Assembly: GCF_019355555.1 (NCBI RefSeq)
Contig: NZ_CP072141.1
Span: 411,501 to 475,500 of the forward strand
From: Rhizobium sp. L51/94
GTDB lineage: Bacteria; Pseudomonadota; Alphaproteobacteria; Rhizobiales; Rhizobiaceae
DNA: 64,000 nt
Direction: 5' to 3'
The notes under the pieces are model-generated. The model was not told where the DNA came from. It ran no database searches and was given only the letters and a program-made list of their open reading frames with translations. The first letter of the stretch is position 1. Each line of letters starts with the position of its first letter. The position numbers were made by a program, and so were the translations under genes. This document shows positions 21,436 to 32,063 of this stretch, one piece after another.

Positions 21436-21825
21436 TCACCAGAAAAGGCCGACGAACATCAGCACGAGACCGATGAACGACACCGTCCAGATCCACGAAC
21501 GGTAAGGGCTGAGGCCCAGCATGTAGGCCGGGAGATATGCAAAACGTGCCCAGAACCACAGAGCGGTACCCCAAGATACCAGCGCATCGTCGTGATTGCC
21601 AAAGATCGCCACCACGCTGAGCGCGATGAAGATGGGATAGGTTTCCTGGAAATTGCGCAGCGCGCGCGTTGCCCGGCCCGTCAGGAGGTTGGGTTCCGGC
21701 TCGTCGTCGCGGGTCGAATTGGCCGCCTTGACGCCGATCTGCAGGCGAAACGCGGTTGCCTGCGCCGTTAGATAGGCGAAAGCCAGCGCCGCGCTCCAGA
21801 GCAGATAGGTGATTTGAAAGGACAT
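21436..21825 (-). CDS. MAPEG-family membrane protein
   Basis: 129 residues with four hydrophobic segments. The block RATRALRNFQETYPIFIAL, with its conserved Arg-Asn-x-x-Glu, is the glutathione-binding type signature of MAPEG proteins (membrane-associated eicosanoid/glutathione metabolism). Bacterial members are often of unknown substrate. It lies 6 bases from the SDR gene and 53 bases after sucB. Confidence 0.85.
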   Translation of the reverse strand: MSFQITYLLWSAALAFAYLTAQATAFRLQIGVKAANSTRDDEPEPNLLTGRATRALRNFQETYPIFIALSVVAIFGNHDDALVSWGTALWFWARFAYLPAYMLGLSPYRSWIWTVSFIGLVLMFVGLFW

Positions 21826-21878
21826 TTAGACTTTCCGGAGGGCAAGCGGGCCGCCAGATGCGGCCCTGCTGTTCAGTT

Positions 21879-23126
21879 TTAGAGATCGAGAACGAGGCGT
21901 TCCGGATCTTCGAGGCTTTCCTTGACGCGGACCAGGAAGGTAACGGCTTCCTTGCCGTCGACCATGCGGTGATCGTAGGATAGGGCGAGATACATCATCG
22001 GGCGGATGACGATCTGGCCGCCGACGACGACCGGGCGCTCCTGGATCTTGTGCATGCCGAGAATACCGGACTGTGGTGCGTTGAGGATCGGCGAGGACAT
22101 CAGCGAGCCGTAGACACCGCCGTTGGTGATGGTAAACGTGCCGCCCTGCATGTCCGCCATCGACAGCGTGCCATCGCGGGCAGCCTTGGCAAGACGGCCG
22201 AGGTCCTTCTCGATTTCCGCAACGGTCATCTGGTCGGCATCACGGATGACCGGAACGACGAGGCCCTTGTCTGTGCCGACGGCCATGCCGACGTGACAAT
22301 AGTTCTTGTAGATGATGTCGGTGCCATCGATCTCGGCGTTGACGGCGGGCAGTTCCTTCAGGGCGTGGGTCACGGCCTTGGTGAAGAAGCCCATGAAGCC
22401 GAGCTTGACGCCGTGCTTCTTCTCGAAAATGTCCTTGTACTTCGTGCGGAGCGCCATGACAGCCGTCATGTCCACCTCGTTGTAGGTGGTCAGCATGGCA
22501 GCGGTGTTCTGCGCATCCTTGAGGCGACGGGCGATCGTCTGGCGCAGGCGGGTCATCTTGACGCGCTCTTCGCGCGGCGCATCCTCGACGGCAGTCGGTG
22601 CGCGCGGCGCGGCCTTGGCAGGCTCTGCAGCAGCAGGCGCCGAAAGGCCCTTGGCGACAGCAGCGATCACATCGCCCTTCAGGACTTGGCCACGCTTGCC
22701 GGAACCGTCAACCTGATCGGCAGCAACGTTATTTTCGGCCATCAGCTTTGCAGCAGCCGGAGCCGGTGGCATCGATGTCGGTGCGGCGGGAGCAGCCGGG
22801 GCAGAGACGGAAGCGACAGGTGCAGCGGCCGCAACAGGCTCGGCCTTGGCAGGGGCAGCAGCAGCCGGGGCGGCCGCAGCGCCAGCGCCGCCGGCAGAGA
22901 TCTGACCGAGCAACGCGTTGAGACCGACCGTCTCGCCGGCCTGGGCAACGATTTCCGAAAGTGTGCCTGAAATCGGCGATGGCACTTCGATCGTCACCTT
23001 GTCGGTTTCGAGTTCGACAAGCGGCTCGTCGACCTTGATGACGTCGCCAACCTTCTTGAACCAGGTACCGACGGTCGCCTCGCTGACGGACTCGCCGAGG
23101 GTGGGTACGCGAATTTCAGTGGCCAT
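21879..23126 (-). CDS. sucB: 2-oxoglutarate dehydrogenase E2, dihydrolipoyl succinyltransferase
   Basis: 415 residues. The lipoyl domain carries the modified lysine K43 in LETDKVTIE. An Ala/Pro-rich hinge follows, then the E3-binding domain (about 125-160, [14 protein letters not shown]), and the catalytic domain with SYDHRMVDG near the C terminus. It transfers the succinyl group to CoA. ATG at 23126 follows AGGA by 7 bases; an upstream in-frame TTG is less likely. It lies 144 bases after sucA. Confidence 0.97.
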   Translation of the reverse strand: MATEIRVPTLGESVSEATVGTWFKKVGDVIKVDEPLVELETDKVTIEVPSPISGTLSEIVAQAGETVGLNALLGQISAGGAGAAAAPAAAAPAKAEPVAAAAPVASVSAPAAPAAPTSMPPAPAAAKLMAENNVAADQVDGSGKRGQVLKGDVIAAVAKGLSAPAAAEPAKAAPRAPTAVEDAPREERVKMTRLRQTIARRLKDAQNTAAMLTTYNEVDMTAVMALRTKYKDIFEKKHGVKLGFMGFFTKAVTHALKELPAVNAEIDGTDIIYKNYCHVGMAVGTDKGLVVPVIRDADQMTVAEIEKDLGRLAKAARDGTLSMADMQGGTFTITNGGVYGSLMSSPILNAPQSGILGMHKIQERPVVVGGQIVIRPMMYLALSYDHRMVDGKEAVTFLVRVKESLEDPERLVLDL

Positions 23127-23236
23127 GTTCAAATCCTGAATTTTGATCGTTATCGGTGGGACGGCGCTCCGGCAGCGGCCGAAGAGTGGTCTGACGGAGC
23201 CCGGCAGGCGACGTCTTCAATCGTATGCTGTGCGAA

Positions 23237-23258
23237 GGGGATATATCGAGACATCCCC
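23237..23258. repeat. Hairpin in the sucA-sucB gap
   Basis: GGGGAT and ATCCCC pair around a 10-base loop, flanked by outer CGAAG/CTTCG complementarity. It starts 13 bases beyond the sucA stop. There is no T tract, so a role in mRNA stability or expression balance is more plausible than termination. Confidence 0.45.
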
Positions 23259-23270
23259 TCCGCTTCGTTC

Positions 23271-26255
23271 TTAGCCGCCGAGCGCATCCTCGAGGAAGGC
23301 TGCCAGTTGCGCCAGATGCTTCGACATCAGGCCCGTTGCCGGCGATGCGGCGGCCGGACGGCCGGTGTAGCGGACGCGCTGGTACTTGGCGTCGATATGG
23401 GCAAGCACCCATTCCAGATAAGGATCGATGAACGACCAGGCGCCCATGTTCTTGGGCTCTTCCTGGCACCAGACCATTTCCGCGTTGCGGAAGCGGCTAA
23501 GTTCGTTGATCAGCGCCTTTGCCGGGAATGGATAAAGCTGTTCGATGCGCAGCAGGTAGACGTCGTCGACACCGCGCTTCTCGCGCTCTTCCAGAAGGTC
23601 ATAGTAGACCTTGCCGGAGCAGATGACGACGCGACGGATCTTGGCGTCCTTCTGCAGCTTGATCGGTCCGTCCTTGATGACTTCGGCATCGTCCCACAGC
23701 AGGCGGTGGAAAGAGGATTCTCCGGCCATTTCGGCGAGGCCCGACACAGCCTTCTTGTGACGCAGAAGCGACTTCGGCGTCATCATGATCAGCGGCTTGC
23801 GGAAGTCGCGCTTCATCTGGCGACGCAGGATGTGGAAATAGTTAGCCGGCGTCGTAACGTTGGCGACCTGCATGTTGTCTTCTGCGCAAAGCTGTAGGAA
23901 GCGCTCCAGGCGTGCCGACGAATGCTCGGGGCCCTGACCTTCGTAGCCGTGCGGCAGCAGGCAGACCAGGCCCGACATGCGCAACCACTTGCGCTCGCCC
24001 GACGATACGAACTGGTCGAAGACCACCTGCGCACCGTTGGCGAAATCGCCGAACTGGGCTTCCCAAAGCGTCAGAGCATTCGGACGGGCCAGCGAGTAGC
24101 CATATTCGAAGCCGAGCACAGCCTCTTCCGAGAGCATCGAATTGATGACTTCGTAGCGTCCCTGGGTCGACGACAGGTTGGCAAGCGGCACGTAGCGCTG
24201 CTCGGTTTCCTGATCGTAGAGCACCGAGTGGCGCTGCGAGAACGTGCCGCGCTCGCAGTCCTGGCCGGAAAGGCGGATCTTCGTGCCCTCGACGCAAAGA
24301 GCGCCGAAAGCCAGCGCTTCTGCCATTGCCCAGTCGATGCCTTCGCCCGACGAGATCATGTTGGCGCGGTTTTCCATGAAGCGCTGGATCGTCCGGTGCG
24401 CGTTGAAGCCTTCGGGGATTTCGGACAGCTTGCGGCCGATATCCTTCAGCGTCTTCATCGGCACGGCTGTCTTGCCGCGGCGCTGTTCGTCTGCATTGTC
24501 TGCGGTCCGAAGGCCCGACCACTGGCCGTCCAGCCAGTCGGCCTTGTTCGGCTTGTAGTGCTGGCCGGCCTCGAACTCTTCCTCGAGATGCGCGCGCCAG
24601 TCGGCCTTCATCTTGTCGACGTCTTCCTGCGAGACGACGCCTTCTTCGATCAAGCGGGCCGAATAGAGCTGCAGGACAGACTGGTGACCACGGATCACCT
24701 TATACATCTTCGGCTGCGTGAAGGACGGTTCGTCGCCTTCGTTATGGCCGTAGCGACGGTAGCAGAACATGTCGAGGACGACAGGCTTGTGGAACTTCAT
24801 GCGGAATTCGGTCGCGACCTTGGCCGCGTAGACGACGGCTTCCGGATCGTCACCGTTGGCGTGGAAGATCGGTGCCTCGATCATCTTGGCGACGTCGGAC
24901 GGATAGGGCGACGAGCGCGAGTAGGCCGGATTGGTGGTGAAGCCGATCTGGTTGTTGATGATGACGTGCATGGTGCCGGCGACGCGGTGGCCGCGAAGAC
25001 CGGAGAGGCCAAGGATTTCAGCAATCACACCCTGGCCGGCAAAGGCCGCATCGCCATGGATGAGCAGCGGCATGACCTTGGCGCGCTCGGAAAGCGGGAT
25101 CGTGTCGCCTTCCCAGACGGTGGCGCCCATGTCCTGCTTGGCGCGGACCTTGCCCATGACGACAGGGTCGACGATTTCCAGGTGCGACGGGTTGGCCGTC
25201 AGCGAGACGTGGATCTTGTTGCCGTCGAAATCGCGGTCGGAGGAGGCACCGAGATGGTACTTCACGTCGCCGGAGCCTTCGACTTCGTCGGGCGCATAAG
25301 AGCCGCCCTTGAACTCGTGGAAGATGGCGCGGTGCGGCTTGCCCATGACCTGGGACAGCACGTTGAGGCGGCCGCGGTGGGCCATGCCGAACACGGCTTC
25401 GCGCACGCCGAGAGCGCCGCCGCTCTTCAGCATCTGCTCCAGCGCCGGGATCAGCGATTCACCGCCGTCGAGGCCGAAACGCTTTGTGCCCTTGAACTTG
25501 ACATCGAGGAACTGCTCGTAGCCTTCGGCTTCGATGACCTTCTGCAGGATAGCCTTCTTGGCTTCCGGAGAAAACGCGACGCCCTTTTCCTTGCCTTCGA
25601 TGCGTTCCTGAACCCAGGCTTTTTCTTCCGGGTTGGACATGTGCATGAATTCGACGCCGATCGTCGAGCAATAGGTGCGCTCGAGGATCTCGATCATTTC
25701 GCGGACCGAGGCGTATTCGAGGCCGAGAACGTTGTCGATGAAGATCTTGCGGTCGTAGTCGGCCTCGGTGAAGCCGTATGCTTCCGGCGACAGCTCGTGG
25801 TAGTCCTCGACCGGGGCAGCGATGCCGAGCGGATCAAGCTTGGCGTGCAGGTGGCCGCGCATCCGGTAGGCACGGATCATCATGATGGCGCGCACCGAGT
25901 CGCGGGTCGCCTGGATGATGTCGGCGCCGTCGGTCGGCTTGCCCGCTGCTTCCGCCTTGGCCTTGACCTTGGTCTCCACGACCTTTTCGATCACGCCCCA
26001 GTTGCCGTCAAGCGCCGAGACCAGATCGCCACCGGCCGCAATTGGCCAGTTCTTGCGCTGCCACGAGGCGCCCTTGGCTGCCCGCTTCACGTCGCCCGGA
26101 TTATCGTCCAGCGCCTTGAAGAAGGACTGCCATTCGTCGGAAACCGACGACGCGTCCTGCTCGTAGCGCGCATAGAGTTGCTCGATATAGGCCGCGTTGG
26201 CGCCGTCGAGGAACGACGTGATCTGAAATTGCTCGTTGGCTTCTTGTCTTGCCAT
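23271..26255 (-). CDS. sucA: 2-oxoglutarate dehydrogenase E1
   Basis: 994 residues. This thiamine-diphosphate enzyme decarboxylates 2-oxoglutarate and passes the succinyl unit to SucB. Visible are the N-terminal E1o helix (FLDGANAAYIEQLYARYE), GMAHRGRLNVL, the ThDP/Mg region GDAAFAGQG, and the C-terminal transketolase domain with RHSVLYDQET and QEEPKNMGAW. Length is typical. It is in the mdh-sucCDAB order. Confidence 0.98.
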   Translation of the reverse strand: MARQEANEQFQITSFLDGANAAYIEQLYARYEQDASSVSDEWQSFFKALDDNPGDVKRAAKGASWQRKNWPIAAGGDLVSALDGNWGVIEKVVETKVKAKAEAAGKPTDGADIIQATRDSVRAIMMIRAYRMRGHLHAKLDPLGIAAPVEDYHELSPEAYGFTEADYDRKIFIDNVLGLEYASVREMIEILERTYCSTIGVEFMHMSNPEEKAWVQERIEGKEKGVAFSPEAKKAILQKVIEAEGYEQFLDVKFKGTKRFGLDGGESLIPALEQMLKSGGALGVREAVFGMAHRGRLNVLSQVMGKPHRAIFHEFKGGSYAPDEVEGSGDVKYHLGASSDRDFDGNKIHVSLTANPSHLEIVDPVVMGKVRAKQDMGATVWEGDTIPLSERAKVMPLLIHGDAAFAGQGVIAEILGLSGLRGHRVAGTMHVIINNQIGFTTNPAYSRSSPYPSDVAKMIEAPIFHANGDDPEAVVYAAKVATEFRMKFHKPVVLDMFCYRRYGHNEGDEPSFTQPKMYKVIRGHQSVLQLYSARLIEEGVVSQEDVDKMKADWRAHLEEEFEAGQHYKPNKADWLDGQWSGLRTADNADEQRRGKTAVPMKTLKDIGRKLSEIPEGFNAHRTIQRFMENRANMISSGEGIDWAMAEALAFGALCVEGTKIRLSGQDCERGTFSQRHSVLYDQETEQRYVPLANLSSTQGRYEVINSMLSEEAVLGFEYGYSLARPNALTLWEAQFGDFANGAQVVFDQFVSSGERKWLRMSGLVCLLPHGYEGQGPEHSSARLERFLQLCAEDNMQVANVTTPANYFHILRRQMKRDFRKPLIMMTPKSLLRHKKAVSGLAEMAGESSFHRLLWDDAEVIKDGPIKLQKDAKIRRVVICSGKVYYDLLEEREKRGVDDVYLLRIEQLYPFPAKALINELSRFRNAEMVWCQEEPKNMGAWSFIDPYLEWVLAHIDAKYQRVRYTGRPAAASPATGLMSKHLAQLAAFLEDALGG

Positions 26256-26298
26256 GGTGATCTGCGGACGCTGGTCCGCCTCCCGACTTGAATGGATT

Positions 26299-26405
26299 GC
26301 CGGTCATTTCCGGCGGCCGCATTTCAATTTTCATCCGCCAGTGGCGGCAGTCATTTCGGGCAGATGCCCTGAAATCGAAATGGGCAGGGGCTGATGTCCC
26401 TGCCC
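26299..26405. repeat. Three consecutive hairpins between sucD and sucA
   Basis: GGGCAGGG/CCCTGCCC (26382-26389 with 26398-26405), ATTTCGGGC pairing with GCCCTGAAAT with one bulge (26353-26361 with 26366-26375), and GCCGG/CCGGC (26299-26303 with 26310-26314). The first lies directly after the sucD stop. They may partly terminate or shield sucCD mRNA ahead of sucAB. Confidence 0.5.
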
Positions 26406-26417
26406 TTCTATATCGGA

Positions 26418-27320
26418 TCAGCCCTTGAGGACTTCAACCAGCGTCTTGCCGAGGCGGGCCGGAGACGGCGATACACGGATGCCTGCGGCTTCCATCGCAG
26501 CGATCTTGTCTTCCGCGCCACCCTTGCCGCCAGAGATCACGGCGCCGGCATGGCCCATGGTGCGTCCGGGAGGGGCCGTGCGGCCAGCGATGAAGCCGAC
26601 CATTGGCTTGGAGCGACCACGCTTGGCCTCGTCCTTGATGAACTGCGCCGCGTCCTCTTCAGCCGAACCGCCGATTTCGCCGATCATGATGATCGACTTG
26701 GTTTCTTCGTCTGCGAGGAACATTTCCAGGATGTCGATGAACTCGGTGCCCTTGACCGGGTCGCCACCGATGCCGACAGCCGTGGTCTGGCCGAGGCCTT
26801 CGTTGGTCGTCTGGAAAACGGCTTCGTAGGTCAGCGTGCCGGAGCGCGACAGGACGCCGACGGAGCCCTTCTTGAAGATCGAGCCCGGCATGATGCCGAT
26901 CTTGCATTCGTCAGGCGTCATCACGCCTGGGCAGTTCGGGCCGATGAGGCGCGACTTGGAGGCGTCGAGGCGAGCCTTGACCTTGATCATGTCGGCAACC
27001 GGGATGCCCTCCGTGATGCAGACGATCAGCGGGATCTCGGCTTCGATGGCTTCGAGGATGGCCGCGGCAGCGCCGGCTGGCGGCACGTAGATGACCGATG
27101 CGTCGGCGCCAGTTGCTTCCTTGCCTTCGGCAACGGTTGCAAAAATCGGCAGGGATTCGCCGGCCGAACCGCTCCAGGTCTCGCCACCCTTCTTCGGGTT
27201 GATACCGCCGACCATCTTGGTGCCGTGGTAGGCGAGCGCCTGTTCCGTGTGGAACGTGCCGGTCTTGCCGGTCAGACCCTGAACCAGGATCTTGGTGTCT
27301 TTGTTAATCAGAATGGACAT
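26418..27320 (-). CDS. sucD: Succinyl-CoA synthetase alpha subunit
   Basis: 300 residues. CoA-binding Rossmann domain with [17 protein letters not shown] at the N terminus, and the phosphorylated active-site histidine H257 in TMGHAGAVI. With SucC it makes ATP or GTP and succinate from succinyl-CoA. Its ATG overlaps the stop of the preceding unknown ORF by one base (TGATG). Confidence 0.98.
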   Translation of the reverse strand: MSILINKDTKILVQGLTGKTGTFHTEQALAYHGTKMVGGINPKKGGETWSGSAGESLPIFATVAEGKEATGADASVIYVPPAGAAAAILEAIEAEIPLIVCITEGIPVADMIKVKARLDASKSRLIGPNCPGVMTPDECKIGIMPGSIFKKGSVGVLSRSGTLTYEAVFQTTNEGLGQTTAVGIGGDPVKGTEFIDILEMFLADEETKSIIMIGEIGGSAEEDAAQFIKDEAKRGRSKPMVGFIAGRTAPPGRTMGHAGAVISGGKGGAEDKIAAMEAAGIRVSPSPARLGKTLVEVLKG

Positions 27321-27700
27321 CAGTTGTCTTCCTCTTCCTCGAACTCGAGGGGATCGAATGCTTCAAAGGCGTCATTGGAAAAGCGGTAGCCTTTGCCGGC
27401 GGCCGACTTTTGCGTCAGGTGCGCTTCGAGGTTCTTGGACCACTGGGTACGGAACCAGTCATAGTGCTGGTCGACCTGGGAAATGCCCAGCTCGCCCTTC
27501 CAGACGAAGAGGTCTGCATCCTTGATCTTCTCGGCAAAGTAGGCCTGCGCGTCATCGTTGTGCGTGAAATGCGCCCAACGCTCGGCCGTGCCGTCTTCGC
27601 TGTCGTATTCGCTGTCCCAGCAGACGAAGTAGCACAGATTGGCATCTGTCTCGTTCGGGCCGAAAGGCTGGCGATTGGGGTTCTTCGGGGATTTGGCCAT
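27320..27700 (-). CDS. Uncharacterised protein between sucC and sucD
   Basis: 126 residues that I do not recognise. It has no signal peptide or membrane span, is rich in Trp, Tyr and Asp, contains [15 protein letters not shown] and [12 protein letters not shown], and ends in an acidic tail (LEFEEEEDN). It begins 4 bases after sucC and its stop overlaps the sucD ATG, so it is almost surely co-translated with them. Codon use looks like that of its neighbours. A role tied to succinyl-CoA synthetase is only an inference from position. Confidence 0.85.
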   Translation of the reverse strand: MAKSPKNPNRQPFGPNETDANLCYFVCWDSEYDSEDGTAERWAHFTHNDDAQAYFAEKIKDADLFVWKGELGISQVDQHYDWFRTQWSKNLEAHLTQKSAAGKGYRFSNDAFEAFDPLEFEEEEDN

Positions 27701-27704
27701 GGTT

Positions 27705-28901
27705 TTAAGCTGCTTTCACGGCTGCGACGATCTTCTGGGCGGCATCGTCCAGGTCGTCGGCGGAAATGACATTGAGACCGCTCTCGTTGATGATCTTCTT
27801 GCCAAGCGCAACGTTGGTGCCTTCGAGGCGGACAACGAGCGGGACCTGCAGACCGACTTCCTTGACGGCAGCCAGAACGCCTTCGGCAATGACATCACAC
27901 TTCATGATGCCGCCGAAGATGTTGACCAGGATGCCCTTCACGGCAGGATCGGCCGTGATGATCTTGAAGGCTGCCGTAACCTTTTCCTTCGTCGCGCCAC
28001 CGCCGACGTCGAGGAAGTTGGCAGGCTCTGCGCCATACAATTTGATGATGTCCATGGTGGCCATGGCGAGACCGGCGCCATTGACCATGCAGCCGATGTT
28101 ACCATCAAGGGCAACGTAGGCCAGATCGTACTTGGAAGCGGCGATTTCCTTCTCGTCTTCCTCGCTGGTGTCGCGCAGCGCAACGATGTCTTCATGGCGG
28201 AACAGCGCGTTGCCGTCGAACGATACCTTGGCGTCGAGGACGCGCAGGCGGCCGTTGGTCATGACGATCAGCGGGTTGACTTCGAGCAGGGCCATGTCGG
28301 TTTCGACGAAGGCCTTGTAGAGGATCGGGAACAGCTTTTCAGCGTCCTGGCGAGCTTCGCCTTCGAGCTTCAGCGCATCGCTGAGCTTGGCGACGTCTGC
28401 CGCCGTGACGCCCGTCGTCGGATTGATTGCGACGTTGATGATCTTTTCCGGCGTGTCGTGGGCGACGGTCTCGATGTCCATGCCGCCTTCGGTCGAAACG
28501 ACGAAGGAGACCTGGCCAACGGCACGGTCGACCAGGATGGAGAGGTAAAGCTCGCGGTCGATGTCGGCGCCGTCTTCGATGTAGAGGCGATTGACCTGCT
28601 TGCCGGCTTCACCGGTTTGGGCTGTCACCAGCGTGTTGCCGAGCATGTCCTTGACGAAAGCCTGGACTTCCTCGAGCGACTTTGCGAGACGAACGCCGCC
28701 CTTGGCTTCCGGCGGCAGTTCCTTGAACTTGCCCTTGCCGCGACCGCCGGCATGGATCTGGCTCTTGACGACGTAGAGCGGGCCCGGAAGCTGCTTGACG
28801 GCTGCCTCGGCTTCCGATGCGTTGAAGATGGCAACACCTTCTGCCACCGGTGCACCAAAGCTCTTCAGCAGAGCCTTGGCCTGATATTCATGAATATTCA
28901 T
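27705..28901 (-). CDS. sucC: Succinyl-CoA synthetase beta subunit
   Basis: 398 residues. N-terminal ATP-grasp domain ([27 protein letters not shown]) and C-terminal ligase domain with [12 protein letters not shown] and [10 protein letters not shown]. It provides nucleotide and succinate binding in the SucCD complex. It is followed after 4 bases by an unknown ORF and preceded by mdh at 44 bases. Confidence 0.98.
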   Translation of the reverse strand: MNIHEYQAKALLKSFGAPVAEGVAIFNASEAEAAVKQLPGPLYVVKSQIHAGGRGKGKFKELPPEAKGGVRLAKSLEEVQAFVKDMLGNTLVTAQTGEAGKQVNRLYIEDGADIDRELYLSILVDRAVGQVSFVVSTEGGMDIETVAHDTPEKIINVAINPTTGVTAADVAKLSDALKLEGEARQDAEKLFPILYKAFVETDMALLEVNPLIVMTNGRLRVLDAKVSFDGNALFRHEDIVALRDTSEEDEKEIAASKYDLAYVALDGNIGCMVNGAGLAMATMDIIKLYGAEPANFLDVGGGATKEKVTAAFKIITADPAVKGILVNIFGGIMKCDVIAEGVLAAVKEVGLQVPLVVRLEGTNVALGKKIINESGLNVISADDLDDAAQKIVAAVKAA

Positions 28902-28945
28902 GGATCTATCCCTATTGGAACGCGACGCTTATTTCAGCGCCAAAC

Positions 28946-30028
<1,083 letters not shown>

Positions 30029-30050
30029 TCAATCGGTTAGATAGAAAAAC

Positions 30051-30068
30051 TCTTACGTAAACGTAAGA
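30051..30068. promoter_or_regulatory. Perfect palindrome upstream of mdh
   Basis: TCTTACGT-AA-ACGTAAGA: 8-bp perfect arms, 2-base centre. It lies 18 bases after the zapE stop and about 140 bases before the mdh ATG. On the minus strand GTTTTTC follows, so it may be a low-GC terminator of zapE. Its high symmetry also fits an operator of the mdh-suc operon. Confidence 0.5.
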
Positions 30069-30086
30069 ATTATTGTCACCATATCG

Positions 30087-31247
30087 TTATTCGGCCGCTG
30101 ACTTCGATCGAATCTGGGCGAGATACTCGGCGCTTCGCATCTCGAAAAGGCGTGAGGCCGTGCGGTCGAATTCAAAACCCTCGGTTCCACGGCGCTGCAC
30201 GAGAAGTGCCTCCGGCATCGCGGCTGCGGAGATCGTCACATGGATGGCGTGATCGTAAAGCGTATCGATGAGAATGATGAAACGCTTGGTCTGGTTGCGT
30301 TTTTCCGGCCCGAGCTCCGGAATGCGGTCGATGAAGATCGTGTCGAAACGGGCAGCTATGGCGAGAAAATCTCCGGCTCCTAGCGGCGCCTCGCAGAGAT
30401 CGGCGAATGAAAACCGCGCCAGCCTGTCGACGGCAGCCGGCACATGGACGGTCCGGCCCTTTCTCTGGATCTCGACTGGCTGTGCCGTGCGGCCGTGAAG
30501 CGCCCGCGCCCAGGCTGCATCCATCGCCTTGTCGGTCTCGGCGTTGAGCGGCGTCAGGTAGACAGGCTGACTGTCGTCCTTCTCCATGCGGTAATCGGTC
30601 GGCGAATCCAGCGTCACCACGTCGACATAAGTCTTCAAAAGCGTGATGAACGGCGTGAACAACGAACGATTGAGCCCCTCGCGGTAAAGGTTATCCGGCT
30701 CGACGTTGGACGTGGTGACAAGAACGCAGCCGAGCGAGAACAGTTCTGAAAACAGCCGCGACAGGATCATCGCATCGGCGATGTCGGTGACGCTGAATTC
30801 GTCGAAGCACAACAGCTCCGCCTCGGCAAACAGATCGGCGGCGACAGGCGGAACCGGGTCGGAAAGCTTCGTGTCGCCGTTCTTGATCTTCAGCCGATGG
30901 GCCGCGATGCGGTTGTGGACGTCGGCCATGAACTCGTGGAAATGCGCCCGCCGCTTCTTCTTGGACGGTGCCATGGCGAAGAACATGTCCATCAGCATCG
31001 TCTTGCCGCGCCCGACGCTGCCGTGAATGTAGAGGCCACGGATCGGCTCGGGCTTCTTGCGCGCCGCAAACAGCCATCCGAGCGCGCTGGACTTCGCAGC
31101 CGGCCGCCGCTGCTTGAGAGCGGCCAGCACCCGGTCGAGATGTTTTGCAACATCCATCTGCGCTGCATCCACCTGCAGCGAACCGGAAGCCGTCAGCGAT
31201 TTCAACTTTTCGCTCACGCTGATCGAGTAGTCAGGCATAGGCTGCAT
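30087..31247 (-). CDS. zapE: Cell division ATPase ZapE (AFG1-like)
   Basis: 386 residues. Walker A HGSVGRGKTM at about 75-84, Walker B LLCFDEFSVTD, and the conserved LVTTSNVEPDNLYREGL block identify the AFG1/ZapE ATPase family, which acts on the FtsZ ring in bacteria and in mitochondrial protein quality control. Neither the ATG used nor one three codons later has a clear ribosome binding site. It lies on the same strand as mdh, downstream of an Omp19-like gene. Confidence 0.93.
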   Translation of the reverse strand: MQPMPDYSISVSEKLKSLTASGSLQVDAAQMDVAKHLDRVLAALKQRRPAAKSSALGWLFAARKKPEPIRGLYIHGSVGRGKTMLMDMFFAMAPSKKKRRAHFHEFMADVHNRIAAHRLKIKNGDTKLSDPVPPVAADLFAEAELLCFDEFSVTDIADAMILSRLFSELFSLGCVLVTTSNVEPDNLYREGLNRSLFTPFITLLKTYVDVVTLDSPTDYRMEKDDSQPVYLTPLNAETDKAMDAAWARALHGRTAQPVEIQRKGRTVHVPAAVDRLARFSFADLCEAPLGAGDFLAIAARFDTIFIDRIPELGPEKRNQTKRFIILIDTLYDHAIHVTISAAAMPEALLVQRRGTEGFEFDRTASRLFEMRSAEYLAQIRSKSAAE

Positions 31248-31294
31248 GGAGAGATTCGCCTCGCGCGTCGAAAGATGGCCGGTGGGCCGCAGAC

Positions 31295-31834
31295 CTAGCG
31301 GCTAAGCGTGATCGGCTGGCCAGAGGCCGTGGTGCCGGTGAAGCGCGAGTCGGCCGTCTTGTAAACCGAACCCAGCTGGTTGCCGCTGCGGTCCTTGAGA
31401 ACGACCTGCTTGCCGGCCACTTCCCAGGATCCCATCGTCGTCAGTTCGCCGACGCAGCCACGTGTGCCGCCGCGCGATCCGCTGCCGAGATTGGTGAGTG
31501 TCAGGAACATGTCGCAGCTTGTACCGCCGTTGCCGACCTTCCAGCTACCGACCATCGATTCCTTGGTAACATCGAGGCCGGAGGCGGCAAGCGCTGCATT
31601 CTGCTGCGGCGCGCCAGCACCCGGGTTTGCCGACGGAGGGGCTGGAAACTGCGAGCCGGTACCGGTCGGGGATGGAAGCTGGCTGGACTGGACCTGCCCG
31701 ACGGGCGCGGCCTGGATCGGCGGTGGAGAATAGGCTGGCGAAGCGGAGCCATAATCGTTGTTGTAACCCGTCCGCTGGCAACCAGCCAGCGCTACACCGA
31801 TAACTGCAGCCGTCGCAGCATATTTGAATCGCAT
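31295..31834 (-). CDS. Omp19-like outer membrane lipoprotein, AprI/Inh fold
   Basis: 179 residues. A lipoprotein signal ends in VALAGC, so Cys17 should be lipidated. A Pro/Ser/Gln-rich spacer precedes an AprI/Inh protease-inhibitor domain ([17 protein letters not shown], a Cys pair, and the C-terminal GQPITLSR). Layout and C terminus match Brucella Omp19, a protease-inhibiting lipoprotein. ATG at 31834 follows AGGAG by about 8 bases. Confidence 0.85.
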   Translation of the reverse strand: MRFKYAATAAVIGVALAGCQRTGYNNDYGSASPAYSPPPIQAAPVGQVQSSQLPSPTGTGSQFPAPPSANPGAGAPQQNAALAASGLDVTKESMVGSWKVGNGGTSCDMFLTLTNLGSGSRGGTRGCVGELTTMGSWEVAGKQVVLKDRSGNQLGSVYKTADSRFTGTTASGQPITLSR

Positions 31835-32010
31835 TAGGAAACTCCTGAAATAGCCCAGCCTGCCCCGACGTTGGCGCGCAATCACGGCGGAATTATCGTG
31901 AAAGGCATTGATGAATCAAGTGAGCACAAGGAGAAATTGTCGCGGGCTGCTGCCCTTGCCGCAGTCATGGGACAAATTTGGCGCATTTTTCCAGACGTCT
32001 GAACGAAAGA

Positions 32011-32034
32011 CGCCCTCATATCAACATGAGGGCG
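32011..32034 (-). terminator. Terminator hairpin after sdhB
   Basis: CGCCCTCAT and ATGAGGGCG are perfect 9-bp arms with a 6-base loop, 29 bases beyond the sdhB stop. On the minus strand TCTTTCGTTC follows, a weak T-rich tail. Confidence 0.7.
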
Positions 32035-32063
32035 GCTTGTAGCGCGATCGTGAGAGTAAGCGA

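Noticed and set aside
23922..26291. A 789-codon plus-strand frame opposite sucA
   Set aside because: Antisense shadow of sucA, which is complete and typical on the other strand.
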